Shown here piece after piece: positions 11,671-23,300 of a DNA stretch of 64,000 bases. The position numbers and the translations under genes are program-made. The notes below the pieces were generated by a model. That model did not search any database. It had not been told where the DNA came from and saw only the letters and a program-made list of their open reading frames with translations. How positions within the stretch are numbered: position 1 is the first letter of the stretch; each line of letters begins with the position of its first letter. Location: NCBI GenBank assembly GCA_918807975.1, contig OU964925.1, positions 23,409,608-23,473,607 on the forward strand. Direction: 5' to 3'. This DNA is from Aplidium turbinatum. Taxonomy: Eukaryota > Chordata > Ascidiacea > Aplousobranchia > Polyclinidae.

Positions 11671-12253
11671 CAGGCCTCAAAATTTGTACTTTTTTCCGGC
11701 GGTCAAGCATGTCCTACCGGACTGGCCCTTTCAGTGGACATTTAATATCTCAACCGGACATATTTTTTGCATGTAGATTTTGCACAAAATCACATTACAG
11801 TATTATGTAGTCGAGTTTGTAGAAGAAGATTTTAAATAAGGTTGCCACGTTCGCCTAAGCGCTTACGGAACCCAGCTGAGACTTGCTTCTCTGTGACGTT
11901 TCTTTTTAACAAACGATCAATGTAACGCAATAATCCTCATTGTTAAAATTAGAATACATATCTTGCCGAAAAGTTCAGACAACTTTATTTCAAGGCAACA
12001 TTGCAAGGCGTTGAAATGATGTAAAAATGGCTACTTTTGCCATCAGCTTGTTAACCACGCCACTCCAATGTGATCTTTAAAGCAATTGCCTGTACTATTA
12101 TTGTTTCAGCCCCGTATTTGTTCGCGTTAAACAAACAATTGTAACAATTCAAATTTAAAATATATGTTTGCTGCATTAGCTCTATTTTTGTCAATAATTT
12201 TGCGGCGGTCATTTATGACCGACCAATGAGTCGGCTTCGGCAGACATTCAAGG

Positions 12254-13775
12254 CATAGGCGCCGGGGAGGGCGGAGGGGCGGCGCCCCCCCGTGAATTTA
12301 GCTCGGGGTGGCTGCCCTCCCGCAAATTATTTAAAAAAAAATCCTAAAGCAAATGTTTGTAAGTTCAAATTTGCGTTAGTTTGACCTTCATTGCGGATCG
12401 ATCTCAATTAAAACATCTACTTGTTGCAACAAGAGCGCTGCTCCTAAGATAACAAAAGAAACAGAAGTACGGTAACGCCAGCATGGTGCCGTTGAAGCAT
12501 AGCAACAATGATTGAAAAAGGTTTTTCTTGATTTCTTCCACTTTGTGTTTTCTTGGGAGTGTCAATAACGAGGTGCAATTTGCTCAGTTTAGTATCTACC
12601 CGTATTAAGAGCTAAAGTTCAAAGTGACTAGGATATAATTTGAAGTAGCCTACAGGCCTCGAAATTCGTTTTTGTTGACGGCGGACAAACGTGTCCGGTC
12701 TGAGCAGCTATCTCGGCGGACAAATCAAGTCTCACGGCGGACACACCAGTTTTAGCCGTCGATCGTCATGCTTAATCACTTTATCTTGATAATCATTCTT
12801 CGCCATTTCAGAACTATAACTACGGTTTTAGAAAGCTTTTTAAAAAATCAGTAAAATCACTCTGAAAGGCTTTCATCAGACCAACGACTTGCGCTTGAAG
12901 AGTCAAAGCGCCGTGTAGCTGGTCAATACGTTACATAACTGATTAACTTCTCCTGAACGAGGTCGTGTGGCTTATTGCGTCACAATACTCTGGGCAGGAG
13001 TCGGAAAATTTCTACACCAACGCTACTATTTTCTGCTGTGCAAAGTTTCACAGGCTTTTTCTTTAAGTTTATTTTTGCGTGTCATGTGAGCAAAAGTGAA
13101 TTTTCCTTGGGTCTTTTCTTTCTTACTGTAATACCAAAACTTAACAAATTTTGTTGCATCTTGCTGTAATAGCCTACTCGTATAATCTAATTTAGTAACC
13201 AACCTTGCCGTATCATTATTACTCGGAGATCAAAGCCAGACAATGTGACGTAAAACTTGACCTAAATTGCGCGTGATTAACTGATTAGTGTAGAAGTACC
13301 AGTACTCCTATCGCTTCTTAGCGAAGAATTCACCTTTGTTACGCTGATTCAATGTCATCAATCGTTGTTCAAAGCAATGTAAAAATCGAAAGTTTCCCTC
13401 CTTGAATGGAAGCTAAGGGATGCAGTATTCACATTTTCTAGATGCGCGCTAGAATGCGCTGGAAAATATATTATTGCAACCATTGTTCGTGCTATGCAAT
13501 GACGATTTATATCGCTAGTTCCTGTGTTATTTCTCGGCGGACAAATATGACCGATCTAGATGGTACTTCCCGCGGACATCACATGCTGTGACGGCGGACA
13601 TGTCCGCCGTGAATTTCGAGGCCTGAGCCTACATTATAAAGCTTGGCGATATAAAATGGCAGATAGACGCAAACAAACATCAATGATGACAAACAAACAT
13701 CAGCATTTTGAATGTAAGCAATCAGTCGGCTAGAAAGTTTGCCCCCCCGGCAATTTTCAAAACCCGGCGCCTATG
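12254..13775. mobile_element. hAT-type element with CATAGGCGCCGGG tips, TSD ATTCAAGG
   Basis: Tips CATAGGCGCCGGG and CCCGGCGCCTATG, with C-runs and G-runs inside. Perfect 8-bp duplication ATTCAAGG at 12246-12253 and 13776-13783. It sits inside the element at 11671-13823 and itself carries 12653-13625. Tips resemble those of the hAT element at 7608-8587 (GGCGCC core). Confidence 0.88.
12653..13625. mobile_element. innermost CAGGCCTCGAAATTCG-family element, 973 bp
   Basis: Tips CAGGCCTCGAAATTCG and GAATTTCGAGGCCTG, with several GGCGGACA motifs at each end. A short direct repeat AGCCTA(C) flanks it. No intact coding region. It belongs to the same broad family as the outermost element of this nest. 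Confidence 0.8.
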
Positions 13776-13823
13776 ATTCAAGGTCATTCCGGAGGTCATT
13801 ACTGCTGGATATTTGGAGGCCTG

Positions 13824-14345
13824 TCATATTGTATTTTTCAATCAATGTGGTATCCAGCATTGTTTGTATTTGATGTCATTCTTGAAACAATGTGCAACTT
13901 GAAAAAGTTTAAAATCCTATAATAATTTTTGTTACAAAACAGTACCAACACACCTTTAACTGTAAGCTTAATGTAAATACTAAATAATGAATTCTTAAAA
14001 TAAAAAAACACAGTTTGTGCTCAGACTATGCCTGACGATTTTGAACTTGTCAACACTCACATGATTTGCAATTGAACTCGCAGATAGTTTGTAAATGTAT
14101 TGATAATACCATAAGAAAATTGTGTGTAAAATTTCGATAAATTTTATGCTGTTATTGCCAAAAAAATACTTAAACAAAAAGCAGTTCACTTTTTCTAGTA
14201 CAGCGGATATATACTTAATAAGTGATCTTTTCAATTTTACCAATACTTCCTAGATTTTTAAGTTTTGTAGACATGTATGAGAATGCCATTAGAATATGAT
14301 ATAACTTTACACAGTCCAACCAATTCCAGAACCTTTCCTTCCATC
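13824..14345. other. 5' flank of the HDAC gene
   Basis: No promoter motif can be called with confidence. An acceptor-like TTACACAG at 14307-14314 just before the first recognised coding exon suggests the transcript may start further upstream. Confidence 0.4.
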
Positions 14346-17300
14346 ATGGATGACAAGCATTATGAGAAAAAGTTTGAGAAAATGCGTCAGCAGCATGAAA
14401 TGGACAAAAAGGTATTGCAATCTCAATATTTTGTTCTTTAAAATAGTTCTTTGCATTGGCATAGTCTGCCTTTTATCAACTGATTGTAAACTGTTTGTTC
14501 TGGAGTATGATTGCTAGAAAACAATTTCATTTTTTAACTATCATGTATAAATTGTATATGAAAAGATGACATTACTGAATTGAATATACTGGTCAGCGAG
14601 ATAAAATTGCGAATTGTATCAACTGATTGTAAATGTAGTCAACTGATTCTAATCCAAGACTAAATTAAAAATGTCAAGCATTCATTAATTTGAAACGTGA
14701 TTTTGTTTGTGTTGTAAAAACTCTTACAATACCGTACCGTACTTTTCATTGTTAATATCTAGCCTATCTTTAAGTCCACATAGAACAGTGGTTCTTAACC
14801 TTTTTCCTTGTTGGCACCACTTTGAAATTACCAACCAGTTCTCACACCCCTTTCTAGAATGACTCAAAAGTGATGTTGTTTACATGTTTAATTATCTTTA
14901 TTCACACAACATTAACTAACAATGATGAAACACAATATGATACTTTCCTGATATGGGGGATTTTAAAGTTATATACGTTTTTTTTCGTTTTGTGTCTCAA
15001 TCCATCTCCACGATTTAATGTCTCCTGTTTGTCATACAGCGAGGTTTGGTGGCTGTTATGTCTTTACACTACAGTGGTCACCAATCTTCTATTCTGTTTG
15101 ATGACATTTCTCCATACCCCCAGTCTTGAGGATCGACTAAGACAAGATCTGTGGTTCTGCCAATCGCAGGTCTTCTTAAGACATACTCGAGGGTTATTTC
15201 TATGGATGTTAAAGGATTAAATTTTCTTGGCTTTGTAATTTTTTCCATGGGTTGCACGTGTCCCTATGAAAGCAGTCTTTCCCATCTAATGACACCTGAT
15301 GAGTGATGATGGTGGATAGATGCGGATGCCAAGCCTGGATCTAAACTCTTTCATCATTAACCAATCAGAAAGGCACGTGGAACAGATTAGACGTACCATG
15401 GCGTTGTCATTATGACATAGCTGATCTTGCTCATCGACAGTGATGTGCCAGGTCTCACTTGCATACAATAGTACACTCCTCACATGCACATTATACACGT
15501 GATCTCAACCACCGAAGGGAATATACCTGTTCGTATGGATAGGGATAAGCTTACAAAAACTTTTTCATGCCAATTGCATCCTCATTGCGATGGAATCCAT
15601 ACATCGTCTCGACTGCCCAATCATGCCTCCAAAATAGCAAAAAGCAGGCACAATGTCGACTTCTGCATTACCAATTGTCAACAGTTGGCTCCGAAACTGT
15701 TCTTTTTATTTCGTTAGTTATTTGAAAAATACAAAGTAGTTTCTCCGTAGCAATGGTTAAACAACAAGTTCAGTGACGTTTTTGCTGTTTCCTGTTGATG
15801 ATGGCATCAAATTGTGTGTTGGTGCTGAGTGCTACTCGCATGTCACGGATTCAATCTATTTTTTGTTTTGATTTGAAGCAGGCAAGAAAATTTTGATACT
15901 CCTCTAATCAGTCATTTATATCTAACACCAATAATTGAACATTCTCGCACCCCCTAGAACAAGCTCTTGCACCCTTGAGAGGTGCGAGCACCCCCGGTTA
16001 AGAACTCCTGGTCTAGAAGGTATTCAAAAGTATCAGAAGAATAATAAAAGTTTATTGAATGTTAATGAAGTCTTCTGTTTTGATGCACAGAACGTTGTTA
16101 AACTAATTAAAGTTACACAATACACAGTCATATTATTTGTTTTTGGTAATAAAATAGGCTATGCTGTAACAACTTCATTCTCCATAATACATGAAACAAC
16201 TTTTGTCTGTATGAATTGTTACTTACACAGTTATTGGTATCAGAAGTCATGTATTTTAGAAAGGGCTGTAGTGCTGTACAGTATACACCTGCTTAGCTTA
16301 CTAAACTATGCTGAGTGGCTTCAAAGCATTCAACGGAAAGTACTATCATGGTTTAGGAACATTGGGAGTTTGGGACATACAACATCTCTTTTTTTTTGTG
16401 TGTCAACTTGTCGTTTGTTGAATGCTTTGATCTGAAATAATTAGGTTTGTATAGTGCTACCAAAATTATATTTTGTATGTTGTGTTTTGTAGGTGCTGAT
16501 GGCACAGTTTCATTACCAAAACAGTTCCTTACAGCAACAACACCAACTACAGCTTCAGGAACATCTTCAGGTCACTGTATCATCAAGTCTTCAACATTTT
16601 GTTGTTACACTATTTCAACACATCTTTGTAGAGGACCAGAGTGGGCTGTGATATTAATTGTGCAGTCTATATTTATAATGAAAATAGATGTCTCATTTGT
16701 ATATTTGTCCAATTTCACTTGAGCTTAATAATTAATTAGCCTATTGTATTCAATTTTTTATTAGCTATTTTATGAGAACGTATCTTTTTTACTACAGTCA
16801 ATATTTATTAATGTTGAATGCTGGCAAATACATAACTTATTTTTTACCTGTTGGAAATAAAAATGTCTCTTTATATATACTAAAGTAATCATGACCAATT
16901 GACCATTGATAAAAACACAAATGATTTTGTCAATTAAAGTGTGATATTTGTCTTGTATCTACAGTAACTGATACACTCAAACTGATAATATAAACCGCTA
17001 GACAAAGCATTTTTCCACCCACAATACCACATGATAATAAAAACATGTGTCATTGTGTCATGGTTGTGCAGATGGTGATCTCAAAGCAGCGTGAGCATCG
17101 TGATACTACCTTGATGGCCCCTCATCAATCTGATGAACTCATGGATGTAATAAAACATAAAGACAAGAAAAACGAAAGTGAGCCTTCTGTAGAATTAGTT
17201 CTTATCAAATGTGGTATGTCTGTTTTTTTTTCTTTGGTAGACTTGGTAGTCCGGGAACATCGTGAATCGGAGGTGATAGACCTTGGCACCAAAGGCTCAC

Positions 17301-20300
17301 GACGAGTTTGATATTTAAACTTTCCAACAGTCCAGCATAACTGTATTTTACCAAATAGCGAGACACAACTGCAACTACTTTTCTAAGTAAAGTGTGTTGG
17401 ATGGAGTTAGTTTATGAAGATTTGCAAAGCCAGACTAGCTTTTAAAAGTCTAATGCTGGCCTCTATGTATTATGTAAAGATAACAATCTTATGATTTAAA
17501 CTTATGTTCAATAGCATAAACCGACATTGCAAGGCTATGTCTGGTCAGTAAATATTAAACGTTACAAATGTTTATTACATTTATATTTGCATAGGTGCTG
17601 TCGCATCGAATGCTGTAAAGAAACACTTGCAGAATTTTGTCATCGGGCGGCAGAAAGTCAAAATGGACCCTAACCATTCAGGGGAGAGGTACTGTCTTTC
17701 TAGTATCGCTCTATTGAATAGCCATTTGCCTACTTGTTATAGAATATGTTATTGATTTGGTTTAAGATTACTTGATTTCAAATCATGAATAAATTAAAAC
17801 TCGTTAAACAACAGATTTGCATTTATTGCTACTCCAAAGAACAAGCTAGCGTCTTTGTTTTTGAGAAAATTTTTTAAACCACTTAAAAATTAACATTTCC
17901 ATTAAATCATAGGGAATAATTCTTTAAGCTTAAAATGCATACGTGAATGAATTAATGGGTGAAGTTTTGCAGCGAGTAGCTGGATGTAAGAGTAAAGGGT
18001 TTGTTGAAGTTTACATGACGAAGTTATTATCTTTATGTCTTTAAATTTGTTTTGTTTCAGGCCTGTAAGTTTAAGATGGAATCCTTTGGTTGACGAAATC
18101 GACGACAACCACAGTGAACAATCATTAATCTTGAACTCGCCGTATTACAATAAAGGCGGTGACTTTCCACTTAGAAAAACAGGTTTGTTTTGACATGGAG
18201 TTCAAGTTCCACAAATGCAGCATGCATGCTATGTGCAGAAAATCAATTTACAATAAAAAATGTATTTTAACATCTTGAAATAGTTTGTTGTTGATTATTC
18301 AAATGCTACAATGCTATACATGGTAAGCCTGAATGGAAAAATTCGAGCATCATTTGAAACTTCGCATTGTTATTTTATGATTTGTTTTTGCTTTCATGGT
18401 AGGAACTTGTACCCAAAATGCTGTCTTGACCAAACGGCCTAGTGAAGAGGTTGAAATCGTGTGTTTGATCTTAAAGAGATTTGTTGCCAGGAGAAACATC
18501 GTCAAAACTTGATTTCATAGTTCCCCTTTGATGCTCTTATACAAATACTTCAATAATAATTTGTTTTGTTTGCTGCAATATGATTTAACCGCTGCTTATA
18601 AATTGCTTGCAGCATCGGAGCCGAATTTAAAAGTTCGTTCACGACTAAAGCAGAAACTTTCCCTGGACCAGCGTTCCTCCCCACTACTCACACGAAGACA
18701 TGATATCAAGGTTGATATTGCAAACAGAATTAAGAAGAAACTCAATTCCGAAAGTGGTATGTCACTTCAATTATGTCGCGCCCATGCTACACCTCTATGT
18801 TTGGTGATAATCATATGTTATGCACTACAATTATACATTTTTCCCTTTTCAAATGTTTTTAAACTTTGAGCTAACTTTTTAGCCATGTTTCTTTCACCTA
18901 CTGTTGGCTGCGCTACGACGGCAGAAAATAAATCAATGATGCTTAGATCTGCTATTTTGCCGTAAATTGGATTACAATGGATTAAATCGTTTAAATACAT
19001 TAATTCTGCATAGCTAACGAGGCTTTTATCTATTTTAAGAACTTCATGTATGCGTAGGGTTCCTTGTGCAGCTGGAGTAAACGGAAAAATAACGTATTTT
19101 CAAGAACAAAATTACATTTTGGTCTTAGACTTTTAAGTTGACGGACCCGTGCGTAATTTTTTTGCTTTTGCCAGAACCCTGCATTGCAAAACTTTTTTCC
19201 TTAGTTTTGGTTTAGCGTTTAGTTAGATTGTGTTTATATGCCACGCCATACGGACATTTCAGCATTGCGACGTAGACAACCAGCCATAAACAAACATTTT
19301 TTGAGTCTCCTTTGTCACGTTCACAATGCATTTATACACTTCGGGATATTACAATAAACTAAATGAGAAAAAGATTCATTCCAACTAAATAAAGGGCATT
19401 TCGTGGAGTGTGTGTTTTGGTAATGATTTTTAACTTGTTTGCTGACAAGAGAGGCCAAATTAGTTCAAGGGCCTTCAAGTTGATTTCCAGTTGAAGCTAC
19501 AAACGATATATTTCGGCTTCACACGTTTTCGTTAGCAGGTTGGAAGCTAGACAGCAAAACGTACCAATATTTCACATTCTCGGTTTTTGAAAATCTTTCA
19601 AAACGATTTGCACCCCAGTTTGTTTGACATTTTATAAATTTTATTTTACGTTTAGTTGCAGAGGCCAAACATAACAATGTATCAAACTCTTCACCAAGCT
19701 CCCCGCCAGGCATCAACAGTGATGCTTCTACGTCCGGGCATCATATGGTGAGTACTTGTTGTAAGTAGAATACTTGCATGTTCATTAGCGTATTTCATTG
19801 CTGCTCATGGTTCTTTTGTAAAATTACTCAAACTTTTCAGGTGTTTATTAAATAACTCAGTCATCACCTGAAACTTAGCGATTTCAGCTGAATTTAGTTA
19901 ATATCTGTAGACAAATTTTCTACAATCTTCAGCGGATTAAATAGGAAGTAGGATATCATATTTCTTTATGCAGACCTTATCTCAGATTTATCATATCCCT
20001 CTTATTCTATCTGAAGTCCAAGGTTTAAAATCTGAATTAAAAGATTTTTTTTCGTTTAAGTTTACCGAAAGTTGTTTTACTTGTAATTAGTACGTAGTTG
20101 ACATTCTTTTCATTGTCGCAGAGTGATTTGCGTAATAGAAATCCACAGATGCCTGGCGGGATTGCGGGAGATTTGTACACCTCTCCTTCCTTGCCGAACC
20201 TTTCCATAGGGATCGCCAAGAAGCCCTCAGTAAGTGCCTTGTATTCTTAAAAAGTTTGCGTTGAGAATACATACTTCTCCAATCGTTTCATCTTCTTTAG

Positions 20301-23300
20301 AGTCAAACAGTTTGCATTGTTTTCGTCCTCTGCCTTTCCGCTGACCGTCGCTTTTATGTACATCTTTACATTTTTATTTTTTTCTCTTCACTTTAAGAAT
20401 ATCAGTTATCGAAAAATCCAGCATTTTGTTTCTTCTAGGGATGCTTGAAACCTCAATGCATAGATTGAAGCAATTAATGTAATTAGAGACTTGAACCTAC
20501 GCGCATATACGTTGAAAACATGTAAAAAGACAACCTTTGCTAGCTGTGGTATAACCTGTCCATTAGGGTGTTTCATTTTTTCACCATTTTTGAAATTCAA
20601 AATGCCTGGAGTCCCATCTGGTGGTATTTGGGGAAAAAAGTTTACACCCCAAATTTTTTTCAATTATGACGTCATATTGAGGTGGTCCACGAGGTTTGAA
20701 ATTTTTGGGCCTCAAAATCTCGAAATTTGGCCGTATCTCCGGAACCGCTCATCATAGATCGACAAAATTAGTATCAAAATGCGCAGAAGGGTCGGTTTCC
20801 TACACTTGATGTAGAGAATATTAAGGTCTATCTGCTTCAGAAAAAAAGTTATTTCAAAAAATCTGATTTTCGGTCTATTTTCTCCTGATGAACAGAGATC
20901 AGGTGATTAAGATAAAAGTTTTTCTGTATTTTTCCATCTTGGAAGCTGTTATTGCGTAATAATATTTGGTGTTAAGGTTTCAGTACTGGGCTTGTCTAGT
21001 CTAGCTATCTGGTTTTGCAAAGCCCCATCTTGCAGTGCTCCGGGACTCTTCTTGGCGCCTTCCACAAAAGAAATGACATGGGAAAGATATATTTCGTTTA
21101 TGTGGAACATGCATTAAAGGGTATGAATATCATGACCAACTTCATCATTAAAATAATTGACCAGTCGAGTATTGACTCCGGACTTTTTTCCTGCGCTGAG
21201 AGCAGTCGTATCAGCCATGACTGAATATACTTGGGATAGGTGAACTCTGCAAGCCTACTGGATGATGGTGCCAAAAATCAGTACTGCAGTGACCGACACA
21301 CTTTTGGGAAAAGATTTAAAAGCAAGCACACTTGCACACTTTCGTGCTTCATGCCATTATCATCAACAAGTTGGCCCAAGAAAACGTATCGACCTACTTT
21401 ATCGACAACGCGCCCAACCGCCCATCATAACATAACTGCATGACAGAAGCTGAGTTGAGAAGGTTCTCACTTTCCATTAGAGATTTTTCTTTCGTTTTTT
21501 GTCGTTGGCGGTATACTGTTGAAGGTGATGCAGCATTGCAGCTACTTGATCTTTTCCAAGAACCGACCTCATAAGATCTGACTGCTGGCGTACCGAAGTC
21601 ATCCTACGATCAGCAAGTACACAACTTCTATCATTTATGGAAAAAGAATGTACTTTCTTGTACGCTTTTCCTCAAACAGCTGGTTTCAGAGGCTCGTATT
21701 CCTTATCATCTTCCCAATTCATGTCACCATCAGAGTCCCTTTCGCTACTGTGTAGACATCTAACTACTTCATTTCTTTTTCTCTGTTTCCAACATAGTAG
21801 TGCCGATGCTTTGGCAAATTGTATGCCAGAAGTGCTAGGTAATAGGTTTCTCTGTTTGCTAAGCACTGGAAGACCACCTTTGTTCCATATGCCAACTACA
21901 TCTTTCAGCAGTTCATCTTTTAAATCTTTGAAATGGGATATTTTCTTCAAAAACTAAAGATTAGTTTCGGCTACTTTCTTCCTCAAGTAAAAATAGTGAC
22001 TGACTATGTCTGAATTCAGGGGAAGCACATTTCTCTCCAATTCCTTGAAGTTTTGTATCGACTTACAAATACCTGACCTTAATGCCGTAATGACACTTAA
22101 TCTAAAGCAGGTGAGCAGCATACCTCTTCCTCAACGGTTACATTAATATTATAATAGTAATACCTTTAAATTGCCATTTCATCTCTTGCAAAACGAACAA
22201 GGACTATTATTGCGCAATAGCAGCTTCCAAGATGGAAAAATACAGAAAAACTTTTATCTTGATCACCTGATCTCTGTTCATCAGGAGAAAATAGACCGAA
22301 AATCAGATTTTTTGAAATAACTTTTTTTTTTAAGCAGATAGACCTTAATATTCTCTACATCAGGTATAGGAAACCGACCCTTCTGCGCATTTTGATACTA
22401 ATTTTGTCGATCTATGATGAGCGGTTCCGGAGATACGGCCAAATTTCGAGATTTTGAGGCCCAAAAATTTCAAACCTCGTGGACCACCTCAATATGACGT
22501 CATAATTGAAAAAAATTTGGGGTATAAACTTTTTACCCCAAATACCACCAGATGGGACCCCAGGCATTTTGAATTTCAAAAATGGTGAAAAAATGAAACA
22601 CCCTACTGTCCATGTTGTTTTATAATCTCTTTGATTTACTCACTGATGACTGATTTACTCACTGATTACTCACTGAAGTACTAGAGTTTGATAACTATTT
22701 GAGAAAGAACCTTTGTATCCACAGGATCAGGTCATGTTTGGTCCTCACGAAGCTGACTTCAGTCGTCTCATGGCGAGAACGGCCTCATTCCCCGACCCAC
22801 TTATTAATTTATCCAAAAAAGAATACGCGGCTTCATTGCAAGGTAAGTACTTCGCTTGTCCATGCGCTTACAGGCGATGCTGCAATTCATATGAATCTGT
22901 GGCTTATAAATTATTGACATTTTTTCTAAATATAAGACTTTATCATGTAAGTTTACACTTAAATTGTCGCAAAGTAAAAGAACAAACTACTTGCCATACT
23001 TCATACAGTGTAATCTTTTATTTTTTGTCATTAACTCTTTACGAGACTGAAACTAATGCTTCTATTCACAATAGGCGATATACCAGCGTCCCAGTACTTG
23101 ACTGAGAGGAAAAACGTAGCTAATTCATGAAGGGTTTAACTTACATCAGAGATAAGCGTTTGGTTAGCAAGGTGCATATCAGTTGCTTGCACCGCCGCAA
23201 AACCCAAACTACGGTCATTCTCTGCTGTTGTTCGATGTTGACGTGTTGTGTTACTGAAAGTTAGCGACGATGCCCAATCGGATCGGTGTTCACACCAAAT

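Larger units (their letters stand above)
11671..13823. mobile_element. outer CAGGCCTCAAAAT-family element, split by a later insertion
   Basis: Left tip CAGGCCTCAAAATTTG at 11671, right tip ATATTTGGAGGCCTG ending at 13823, with CCGGCGGTC/GACCGACC-type motifs just inside. Removing the inserted element 12254-13775 and one duplication leaves about 620 bp. The family is that of 5477, 12653, 54861 and 58173. No convincing target duplication remains, so it is older than its insert. Confidence 0.7.

Noticed and set aside
17178-17213. Longer HDAC exon 3 ending at the GTATGT donor (17213)
   Set aside because: It keeps the frame but inserts 12 residues ([11 protein letters not shown]-like) into the conserved KNESAVAS junction; the GTGAGC donor after 17177 restores the family sequence. 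It might be a minor alternative form.
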